DNA from: Mytilus edulis
Taxonomy: Eukaryota > Mollusca > Bivalvia > Mytilida > Mytilidae
Direction: 5' to 3'
DNA: 64,000 nt
Assembly (NCBI RefSeq): GCF_963676685.1
Contig: NC_092345.1
Coordinates: forward strand, 46,583,838-46,647,837
In this document: positions 36,443 to 47,900 of the stretch, one piece after another
Numbering within the stretch: the first letter of the stretch is position 1
How the letters are laid out: every line of letters begins with the position of its first letter
Notes under the pieces: generated by a model
The model's input: the letters and a program-made list of their open reading frames with translations, nothing else
What the model was told of the DNA's origin: nothing
The model's database searches: none
Position numbers and translations under genes: made by a program

Positions 36443-36957
36443 AACAAAATCATTTTTGTCTTACAAAACTATGTGATACAGACTTGTTTTATGAGAACTT
36501 CAATTTTGGGATGACAAAATTCATTTTTGTAGACAAAATTCATTTTTGTGATGACAAAATTCATTTTTGTATTTGTCAAATAGGTATGCAACTATAAACT
36601 TATTTGCATTCAAAATTGACTTTTGTGACACAAAATTGACTTTTCTGACAAAAATGAATTTTGTAACACAAAATTGACTTTTGCGTTAAATTTTCACTTC
36701 TGTTTAACAAAACGCAATTTTGTCTACACAAAAATAAACACAAAATTGAATTTTGTGTGTCTACAAAATTGAATTTTGTCATTCCAAAATTCAATTTTGT
36801 GTCACAAAGGTCAATTTTGTCAACACAAAAATAAACAAAAATGAATTTTAAAATGAATTTTGTCTACAAAAATTACTTTTGTCATGACAAAAGTACTAAC
36901 TTTTGTCCATTGAAAGATAATTTTGTATGACAAAATTTTAAATTTGTAGTATGCTAC

Positions 36958-37977
36958 AAAGGAGTAGGTTCAGTAAGACCCCTTTTTGGCCCCAAAATAT
37001 AGCAGTTTTACAAAATTGTTTAAATGTAAACTTTTAGTTATTTTTTGGAAAGTATAATGCCTCTGCTACATAAATATAGGTTGTTTTTGGCAATACGATG
37101 CACATATATCGGGTACCTACATCATTAAGTCAAGTTCAATTACTATTCTTTATTTGCAAAACAGTTACTGTTCTCCTTTCCTCAGTTCTAATGACTCTTT
37201 AATAAAAGAAACAACTGCTTTTACATCATTTGGTGTTGATGGGTTTAGTATAATCACGAGTTTATCAGTAAAATTAAGTGTGTTAAAATTTACATATTTT
37301 TGTATATAATATTTTAGAAAGATTTCTCTTTTATTTTTATTTATTTTACAGTTAAGGGAGCTACCATTTGATTTTTATGGCCTCTTTTAAGATAACTTAT
37401 AAGATAGAAAATGTTAATAACACATATTAACTTTTTTTTGCAAGTGTCACATCCTGCCTTTTTTTTAACTCAAAACTCCTGTCCTGCCTATTTTATTCAA
37501 ATTTCATCCTAGCCCCCCCCCCCCCCCCCCCCATAAAAATCAAATGGTAGCTCCCTAAAGAAAAAAAGAAAATGAATTCTTCACAATTTCAGCATTTTAG
37601 TTAAATTTTTGACGGTTTCCGTCTTAAACGGAAGTGGCCGCATTCGTGTTCATTTTTGATATTGAAATGTAAGTTGTGTTTAATGATAATACATAACATA
37701 TATAAAGGTCGAGGATGAACACGGATGCCGCCCACTTTCATTTTTGACAACAACAAAAAAAACAATTGAAAAGTGACATTTTTTTTGGCATATTTGATAG
37801 ATTTTTTATATTCAAGCTAGAATCGGAGCGTTTTTAATGAGTGAATCAGTTAAAATATTTCCCAAAAAATAATTGAATCAATTAAAATAGACATTCAAGT
37901 GTTTAAATTAAAAAGTGTCCAAAACCTGTCATAAGATGAACTTGAAATTTGAGGCCAAATACCGGACCTACTCCTTT
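36958..37977. mobile_element. AAAGGAG / CTCCTTT MITE, split by later insertions
   Basis: The ends AAAGGAGTAGG and ACCGGACCTACTCCTTT and both flanking interiors match the intact copy at 3858-4255. Homology breaks at about 37132 and resumes at about 37765, so about 630 bp was inserted later, including the foldback at 37355-37556. This copy in turn lies inside the palindrome array. Confidence 0.8.
37355..37556. mobile_element. GGGAGCTACCATTTGATTTT foldback, rearranged
   Basis: The left end is GGGAGCTACCATTTGATTTT; the right end is a C19 tract then AAAAATCAAATGGTAGCTCC. Unlike the copy at 42887-43184, the left G-tract is replaced by about 60 bp (37377-37436) that is nearly identical to 39840-39900. 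Confidence 0.75.
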
Positions 37978-38050
37978 TGTTAAACTGAACTCATTTTTGT
38001 TGAACAAAACTAACTTTTGTCCGTACAAAATTGAATTTCGAGTACAAAAC

Positions 38051-40116
38051 CACAAGAGTCCCATTCGGCGCCCGTAGCAACCGTGTGATGAATTTTCTTG
38101 CTGTCTTAAAGATCCATTGGTGGCCCTCGACTGCTTTTTGCCTTGTTGTCGGGTTGTTGTCTCTTTGACACATTCCCCTTTTCCATTCTCAATGTTATGA
38201 GTTATTTTAAAAAGATGCAAATCTACAGTGTTAGCAAAAGATGTGTTTTGAGTCAAAATGTCAAAATAAAGAATATTTTAAGGGCAAAACCCCCACCAGC
38301 CTTTTTTTTATATATTGGCTGTGGATATTTTGCCGGCTCTGAATATATTTATTGAATAAATGTCATATCTAAAAATTTCTTTATACTATTTTAAAAAATT
38401 TACTATTGCTGTTGTTTATGTAATTCTTATTTCCACGTGTTCGTTACAGTTCTATTACGTTATTTTTCACACGTGGAAGTTACAATTAATTCGCTTGTGA
38501 AAATCAATTGGCCTACTGTTATTAAATGTGAAATATCATGATCTTCAAACGAATTGATTTACACTTGTAGATATATATACATCCGTATTTATCAGTTGTC
38601 TCGGTCTAGTTAAAATTTTGCCCTGAATATAATCATATTTTGTTAGATATGAAGAAATATACCTTTACATGACAATATTTTCTGATAAATTATTTTTTAG
38701 AATACATATATAACTTTAAGCATCGGGATTTCGATGTATTTTCTATATTAAATGAAATATTTGTAAATGCAAAATCATTTCATACATATTTTCCATTTAA
38801 ATATATGTTTTTAATTTCATACACTTGACCTGAACAATGGTATTTTTATCCTTAAAAAAAGTTTCTTTTGAAATAATGTGTGTGCAAAAACATTCAACTC
38901 TTATTAAAATTGTTTCAATAGTTTCTCCTTAAGCTCACATCAATTCGTTATTTGATCATTACATCTGTTAAAACATCCTAAAAACCAAAATAAAACAAAA
39001 AGTTGTATTAATTGTGAATTAATTAAAGATAATTAAACCAAAGGCCTTCTGTTTTTCTTTTGTTATTTGCAGAATGAATATTAATTTAAATAAGAAAAAA
39101 CAAAGTTTTAATCCTCGGAGACATATAGTATCGGATACAAATGCGGGCCGCTTTTTCCGGCTAAGAACGATGCGGGTACTTATCACAGTTAGATCAATGG
39201 TTCTTTTATAATCATAATAGTTATTGAGACAGTCATCACCAATTATTTGTTATTTGTAATAATTTTAACCAGATTTTCCTCGCCTTTGAATTATGTTTTC
39301 TTTTTATATAAGGATGTTTAAATTGTATTGGCTGGCCTTAGGCTACAACGGAGATGATACAATATCAGAATGCGGGTGTCACACTCGGCCATATGTCTCG
39401 ACTATTGTTAAAACCCAATGAATAAAAAATAACAGTGCTCTGTTTTGAACCATGATAAAGTGTTAAATTGGGAGAAAGCGATGAGACTTTGATTGAAAGG
39501 GTTGTCTCGTGCCGCGATCACTGATCTATGACGACTGGTCACATTACCTTTAATCTTATTTTTACATGAATTTGAATTTATACAATGAATATAAAATTCA
39601 CCTTATCGGTTCATGTTGACAAAACTTTATAAAAAGTTAATGGGATGCAATTACACTAGTCAAGATAGCTATTTTTATCAAAAAACAGTTAATTGAATTT
39701 TAAAACTGGTCTTTTGATCATTAAAACTCTTAGGTTTTCTCTGTGAATGATATTCTTAACTGTGGTTAAAATCAATGTTGACAACCTTAGATAAAAAAGA
39801 TTGTATAAAGAGATCTAGAATGGTTTCACTTTTTTCAAACTTATGGCCTCTTTTAAGATAACTTATAAGATAGAAAATGTTAAAAACAAATATTAACTTT
39901 TAAAGCAATATGAAAGAAAAAAAATTAACATGGAAGTTTGTTGGAAACTTTAAAATAAAAAAAATCTGAACAATTACAGCAGTTATATTTATTTTATGTT
40001 TAATTCTTTAATTATTTTCTTTTCTTTTATATTTATCGCAATTTGATGATCTTTGATATATTAACATAAAATACTGGGTCCTGGTTTTATATCGAAGGTG
40101 TCCTATCGGTACACCT
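38051..40116. other. No gene seen; contains the partner of the 60-bp duplicate
   Basis: 38051-38180 contains the CCAATGGATCTTTAAGACAG-type dispersed repeat on the minus strand. 39840-39900 (GGCCTCTTTTAAGATAACTT...) is nearly identical to 37377-37436. Otherwise AT-rich without recognisable exons. Confidence 0.5.
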
Positions 40117-40125
40117 GCCCTATAT

Positions 40126-40474
40126 TAGTCCGAGATTACTCTGACGTCCAACGGCTGTTTTGCCAGACAAGCTGGGGCCGTGAAAGTCAAAATGCAGAAA
40201 TCGATGGGTCTCTGTGAAAACTGTTAAAATATGGAAAAATAAAAGTTGGCAGGTAGGTGAAACTTACATAAATGAAAAGATAAATGAAAAATGAACAGAT
40301 TGATGCCCGATTTATATAATTCCAAGGCCGTCAATCGGCACCAGAAGCGACAAAGCAGCGCATCTATATTGGGTGGGCAAACATCCACTTTTTGATATGG
40401 GACGAGCTCTGACGTCCCACGGCCCCAGCTTGTCTGGCAAAACAGCCGTTGGACGTCAGAGTAATCTCGGACTA
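40126..40474. mobile_element. MULE-like MITE with 9-bp target duplication
   Basis: A 349-bp element. The ends are TAGTCCGAGATTACTCTGAC and its inverse, and the TIRs run about 56 bp through ACGGCTGTTTTGCCAGACAA. GCCCTATAT flanks both sides (40117-40125 and 40475-40483). The size of the duplication fits MULEs, but the ends differ from the 399-1849 element. A partial relative lies at 63438-63500. The 95-aa minus-strand frame here is an artefact. Confidence 0.9.
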
Positions 40475-41686
40475 GCCCTATATTAGCTTTGCATCTACCC
40501 TTCCCGTTCAACTTTAAAATAAGACAATGACGTCACAGACACTGCAGCAACGTCAATTTATCAATGATATGCACGATACATCACACAACCGAACAAACAC
40601 GGCAAAGTAACAAACGCGTAATTAACTACTTCGTGTAATTTGATATTCTTTATTCAACAAAACGCATATTGTAAAGTCGAATGGTGCATATAAAAAGAAT
40701 TATGGAATTTTATATTTATTATACTGACTGTATTAGCTTGAAAAGCAATTTACCATATTGGGCTCACTTGATATTCTTGCTGATGAAGTCAGTATCAAAA
40801 ATAAAAATGTCATTCATGTATTTTATAATACGTCAATGAGACAGCAACCTGACGACATACAAAACATACAATTTTCAACAATACAAAAGTTGCGTATTTA
40901 AACACCAAATTTAAAAGATCGGTTATCAACATTAATTTCCATCTTAAACCTAAGGTATCATTAATATTTTTTACAACAAAACAATGTTCAAACGCACTTG
41001 TTTTGAAGCGCTTCGAACGACGTTGCTTATAAAAAAATAAACCAAAATACACAGGAAATCAGGAAACCGTGTTCATAGAGGCAATAAGGCCCTTATTTGG
41101 CCCAAAAATTACTGCAAATTTAAAAGTTATCATACATATTCTTAAATAACTGAAAACTTGACTACGGTATAAGGTCATTTGTGTAATGTATTTTTAACTG
41201 GTTTTGATATTATTTTCTTTCTTATTTCAGTTGAATTTAATTTCGAAAAATGATTTTATATTCATCTTTTTTAATTATGAGTAATTCATAAATGTTTTGA
41301 ATTACTTGGTTTCTTTGAAGTGACTTTGAAGTTTCATCACTCAAAATTCTGACTTTCTATTATGTGTTCTTTACTCCTTTGACCATTCTATCTGCAGGTG
41401 TCGCATTTAGGAGCATATTTTCTGGCTAACAAAAATGAAAAAAATTGTAAGAATACACGTTTCTTTTCTGCAGGTGCAATTATTTAAACATTTAAAAACC
41501 GATTTAAGCATGAAAAACTGCTCGCTGTAATCAGTCTCTTGATATTATTTTTTTAAATAAATGACTTCATTTCAAATGTTCGGAAGAAAATGTATTTTTA
41601 GAAAATAATGATACCTGTAAAAAAAAAAATGGTACCCGCATTATGCATCAAATATCCGTTATAACAAAGTACCGCCCACAAAGAGT

Positions 41687-41776
41687 CACGTGCCAATAAT
41701 ATCGTCCTACCACAGTGACACGTGCATAATGTGTTCAATAAATTGTTTATTTCTTCTAAAGAAAATGAAGCACGTG
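41687..41776 (+). promoter_or_regulatory. Three CACGTG E-boxes upstream of PRDM12
   Basis: CACGTG occurs at 41687-41692, 41719-41724 and 41771-41776, all within 231 bases of the PRDM12 start codon, with CCAAT at 41693. Three exact copies in 90 bp of AT-rich DNA is more than expected by chance. They are candidate binding sites for bHLH or bHLH-Zip factors. No TATA box was assigned. Confidence 0.4.
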
Positions 41777-41917
41777 TTTTACAAGATTTACAGCTTGATG
41801 ACAAGATATTATCAAAATTAACATAAATTATGTTTTTCGTTAAATGTAAAAAAACAACTTCAAATAAATAAATCTGGATTGAGAAAGTTTCACTTTGACA
41901 GGCGATCCTCAAGAAAG

Positions 41918-44900
41918 ATGGACAAATTTGAAATAACTGATGAAATTCTTAAATTATGTTTATACGGAAATTTAATTAAGGATAAAGTTTCTATTGATGG
42001 TAAGATTATAGGACTTTATTTCAACAACTAACTAGTCAAATGTTTCGGAAATGTATAATTTATAAAAGTATTTTTTTCACAAATGTTTTTAAAAAGTTGA
42101 GACATAAAAATGCGTTTGTGTCTTATTTTTTTTTAAATTTACTTTTTTTAAGTTATTTATTCATATATATATAAACTCATAATATTTGTTGTATGCTTTA
42201 GAAGTTAGAATTTTACTTTGAAAGTTTTTTTGAAAATTTATATGTTCGGTGCTGTAGTTCCACATTTTATCCAATATATGTTATCTCACGAATAATGACC
42301 ATGCAATGTAAATATGAATTATTTGACATTGATACTTGTTAAAACCACCTATATATTAATCTCAGATGAAATTACTTTGCATTTCAATATTTTGCTATAC
42401 AAATAAGAAGATGTGTTATGAATGCCAATGACAAAACTATTCACCAAAGTCTAAATGGCGTGGATGTAAGCAATTATAGGTCACTGACTTCAATAATGAG
42501 AAAAAGCAATTTCGTATAGTCATAAGACAAAAGATTAAGACAAACGCACGGATACAAGAAAGCTAGTTCAAAGACAATTACAACTACTAAATAAATCATG
42601 TTCTCCCAAATTAAGTTATCAATTATAGTATAAACATCCAACGGATTTAGTATAAAGCGTCATAAATTGATAGTCTTTCCTACCGAAGGTGGCCTCCACA
42701 AATAAAAACTGACCGCCACGAAATAGCATTATAGTGATGAAAGTGATTTTTAAACACAAATCAATTAATCAATCATAAAAAAAATTAGAAAGCATGACCT
42801 TGTGCAAAGTCAAAATATAATCAAACAATATCGACTGGGTGCTCTTTTCTTTCATTTTCATATTTCCCAATTTATGTTTAATCATAAGGGAGCTACCATT
42901 TGATTTTTAGGGGGGGGGGGGGGGGGGGGGCTAGGATGAAATTTGAAAAAAATAGGCAGGACAGGAGTTTTGAGTAAAAAAAAAAGGCAGGAGGAGACAC
43001 TTGCAAAAAAAAAGTCAGGATGACAATTTATGTAAAAATCAGTCAGGATAAACTAAAAATAAAGCAGGACCGAATAGGGTGAAAAATAAAAAGTCAGGAC
43101 AGAGATAACAACTAAAAAAAAATGCAGGACAAAATTTTTCATCCTAGCCCCCCCCCCCCCCTAAAAATCAAATGGTAGCTCCCTAACTCAATATGTATGT
43201 AATGTATATGCTGCTTGTTCTTTTGATATTTATTAACCATTAAAGGATTAGTTTTGTTCATGGTATATAAAGCTAAAATGTTGATTTGTTTTAAAAAGTA
43301 AAATCACAAAAATACTGAACTCCGAGGAAAATTAAAAACGGAAAGTCCCTAGCAATGGCAAAATCAATGATAAAACACATCAAACGAATTGACAACTGTC
43401 ATATTCCTGACTTGGTACAGGTATTTTCAAATGTAGCAAATGGTGAATTGAACCTGGTTTTTAAGCGCTAAACCTCTCACTTGTATGACAGTCGCATCAA
43501 ATTTCGTTATTTTCACAACGATGCGTGAACAAAACCGACATAATCGGTAAAATAGTCAAAATATGGTTATAAAAGTCATCACTGTGTTACAATCTCAAAA
43601 CAGACGAACATTTACAAAAATGCACTAAAAGCATCTATCAAATTAAAAAAACACATTCAATATTTCGCGTGTTTGGCGTCAGAAAATGCAAACGTCACAT
43701 GGGAAGAAATTTTGTCGTTCAATGTCTCAATGTCTATTCAAAATAATTATAATTTCACATTGGGAATGGTGGTATGCAAGGTTAAAAAAAGTTTATATTT
43801 CTTCCTCTGCTGCATTGATAATAATAATAATAGTAAAAATGCGAATCTGTTGATTAATCTGCTCATGTCATTCCTTTATTGTTTTAGAATTTCCATCTTT
43901 GCCTCTTCCCCATCAAGTTAAAATAGGTTTATCTACGTTGCCCGGATGTAAATATGGTGTCTTTGCTAGGACCGTCATACGCACCGGAACAGAGATGGGA
44001 CCATTCATTGGACACGTGAAAAGACCATGTGATGTACAGAATGTTAGTCATAATCCTAGTTTGTGGGAGGTAAATAAAGTAAAACTTTTATGTTTCAAAA
44101 TAACTTTTTTTAAATAGTCCAGTGGCAAATATGCAAGCATATTCAAGGCAAGAACAAATCAGTAAATGATACGACTGGGGGAAAAAACATGAAAAGAAAA
44201 TTAATACATCGAAAGTTTAGAAGTGCTTTCTAAGACTGACTGTCTTATAAGTACACATACATATAGTTTTTATCATTTCGTTTCTATATGTAACTAATGA
44301 ATGCATTCAATGATAAAATAATTTTGATACAATTACTACCCTGCTTTGAGTCAAACATTAAGGCAACGGTAGGTTCAAGACCACAACATTAAATTACAGA
44401 GACAGATCAAAGTAACAAAGTTAACAATATCTTAGGGAAATTCTAATGAACACCAGTAGGAGCCAGACTACGTGAGTCGACAAATGAAACGTCGGCTCCT
44501 GCTATGCATGCATCATGCGCCATGTATGCATTTCCTTAAACGACTATACTGGTATCAAAAGATGAAGGTCCGAGAAAAAAATGTCGTTAGTAAATTGAGA
44601 CATGTACAGAATACATATTTTTTTTACTGATAACAACTAAACAATTTTCAACCAAGTATATGCCTCACTAGAAGTTTTTGTAAGGGAACAGTACGGCTTG
44701 TTTCATGTACTTGGTGCGTTGTTCAGTATGTCAAACAAAAAAATTGCAAAAAAATTATTTAGAACATGTTCAGTTAGAAGCAGGGAGGTTAGTTACTGGG
44801 TTGCCCGTGTTTGCTAGTCGGGAAGCTATATATTTTGAAACTGGCTGGCAATTGCTTGTGGACAGAAGAAAATCCAGAAAGCTCAATATGTTCTATTCTT

Positions 44901-47900
44901 TACATAATGTGACTGCCCATGATTATCTCTGTGATTTAATGCCCCCGCTTATTGGTCAAGTATCTAACTACGATTTGCGAAACAGTAATAATTATGTAGT
45001 ACCCGGTTATAGACTAGACATAACTAGAAAATCCTTTTTCCCATCCACTACTATTGAATGGAATAGACTTACCCCCGACATACGTACGTCCAAAAATATA
45101 AATATTTTTAAACGAAAGATGAAGTCCAAATTGATCAGCCACCTTCCTATTTTAGTTGTGGGGATAGAAAACTTAATATCATTCATACACGTTTGAGAAA
45201 TATGTGCAGTTCTTTAAATTCAGATTTACATCGTGTTAATATTAAACCAAGTCCGGCATGCAGCTGTGGCCACCCTGCTGAGGATAGTGTACACTATTTT
45301 TTAGAGTGCGCTTTTCACAACGAAGCAAGAGAAATACTGTTTTCTAAATTAGAACGTTATGCTATATCCATTGCGCTTCTGTTAACTGGTGACGGTGACC
45401 TTTCTTTTCAACAAAACAAAGACATGTTTGAATCCGTACAATCTTATATCAGAATAACACAAAGATTTAAAACAATCAATTAACGTTCTAAATTTCTACT
45501 TTACAACCTTTCACTCCAGTCCAGTTGTTTCATTATTATTCCTTATTATATTGTTGTTTTTTTTTCTTTTTATTTCTAATTTTTGTTTGAAGTATGTATT
45601 ACATGCATTACTACTATGTTTTTTGGGGTTTTTTTTTTCGCCATTATCTAATGTACTTTGTGTTTATATTTATATTGGGAAAGGACGTCTCTAATGTTGT
45701 TAAAACTTGTGTCCAATCCCTTTTGCTACTTATGCAAATAAAATATGTTTAAACTAAAAAATTGCAAGATGTATGGTAAAAAATATTGCGATGTCTTTCA
45801 GGTATTTGACACAACAGGCCATTTACTACACTTTATTGACGGCGGACATTATAATCCCGCTAGCTGGTTGTCACTGATACAATGTGCGAGATCTGAACGA
45901 GAACAAAACTTAGAAGTTACACAAATCGGAGCCAATTTGTACTTTAAAGCATCAAAGGTGATTATAAAAAAAAATTAGTATTCTTTATATTACAAAAGAC
46001 TTTGTCGTTTTATTAATAATTGATAATTGAATTGTTATTAAATTTGTTTTGGTTGTAAAAAAAACTGATCCAAACACGTTTTCGTTTCATTCTGAAAAGA
46101 AATGTTTGTAAATTGTCGTAAACCATGCAGACAACATGTCTTTGAAGGAGACCACGTCGGAAATTTTGGACATACCGCTGTGTAACAACTCTAAGTTATT
46201 CTGAACGAGATTGGAATTGTCTTAACTTATACCCCAACAATTTAATAAAGGCCACTCAAATACATTGTAAAAATTGATACCCAGTGGCAGATCCAGCAAA
46301 AGGGGGGGTCCCGGGGGTTGGAACCCCCCTTTATTTGGACGATCAATGCAATTGCATGGGGACATAAGGTTGGAACCCTCCCTTTATACTTGGTTGGGAC
46401 TCCCCACTTTTGAAAATGGCTGGACCCGCCCCTGAGGCCAACATACCTATATTTGCTGTGAAAACGTCATCTTTCATGATTCTGTAAAATTATATCTTTA
46501 TACTAGATTTTTGTTAGTTTCGCGATATATGATATGCATTTATTTGACTACAATATATTTTGTTTTTAGGATATTTTATGTGGTCAGGAATTATTGGTTT
46601 GGTACGGAATGTCACATAGTTTGTTTATGGGTTTACCACTTCAAAACAAGACAGAACGTAAAGTCATACCAGGTACATAATAATTTAAAATTTAGCTTTC
46701 AAAAAAAGCTTTGTTAAAAGTATTTTGTTTGGTGTGTAAATTATTTCGTTCGTTCATTCATATTTATAATCAATTTTTGTTATCGAAAACTCTTTGAAAA
46801 TTGTAAAAAAAAGATAATGAAGTATATATCAATGATGCATGCCAACATAAATGACACAAATAACGACAAGCTATTTGATAATAAAAGTCAACATGCCGAG
46901 TTTAACATTCAACTTATCTGTACAGTATGTCATACTCTACATTTTCCAAGTCTAAATAAGTTGTGCAACATACCGGCAATGGAAGTATAATTCGACATGC
47001 TGTTTAAAGTCGTGATCGGTGGCAACACGTGTTAAAAGTTTTTGATAAGATTATACATGAGATACATCTATGCTACTACATGTAATATATAATTTGCTAA
47101 AACGTCTTGTCTTACAATAGGCTTCCCACTAGGGGCATTTGAACGAAGATCCGTGTCTAACGTTTCTGTTGACTGGACGCCGGTAATTGCGTTTTAATTC
47201 ATCTTAAAAGTAAGCAGCAGTTTATGTACAATAAATCAGATCTAAATATGCAAAATTTTCTACTTTCAGAAAACAGCCAAAAACCTATAATGACAAACAC
47301 CAAAGAAGTTGTTAGTAAACTCAAATGTGTACTGTGTCGGCGGGGCTTTAACTCGAGGAGTAATTTAAGATCACACATGCGCATTCATACCTTAGAAAAA
47401 CCATTTGCCTGTAAATATTGTACTAGAAAGTTTAGTCAATCATCAACGCTTAGAAATCACGTGAGATTACACACTGGTAAGTATCCGACAATAACTTAGG
47501 GTTGCCTTTAGATAATTATTGAAGAAATAGTTTACTGGGGCAGGACATTTGTAAAATGAACCTATTTCCATGATCTCATCAGAGATACCAGGAACAAAAT
47601 TGTGTGCGCCAGACAAGGGTTTTGTCATCAAGAGATTCCTTACTGGCGCTCGAACTTAAAAATTTTAAAACTAAGACTAAGAGCATTTAGGACCCAACAT
47701 TCCAAAAGGTTTACCAACTACAGTTAAGGTTATGTATCATGGGGGTAAAACATTTGTATTTCAAAGATTTCAGTTTAATCAAAAGCTTATTTCTAAGTAT
47801 AACCATATGCCACGTGTCGTTGAATAGATTGCTTTTTTGTTGTCAGGACGTGAAAGAAGATGCGCAATATTTGTTAATGCAAAAGTTAAACTGAAAATAA

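Larger units (their letters stand above)
36443..38050. repeat. Array of ACAAAATT...TTTTGT palindromes, split in two
   Basis: 36443-36950 contains about 18 imperfect palindromic units such as GACAAAATTCATTTTTGT, CACAAAATTGACTTTTGTG and CTACAAAATTGAATTTTGTC. The array resumes at 37980-38050 (GAACTCATTTTTGTTGAAC, GTACAAAATTGAATTTCG). In between lies the CTCCTTT-family element 36958-37977. The architecture resembles 14829-15258, but the palindrome sequence differs. Confidence 0.85.
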
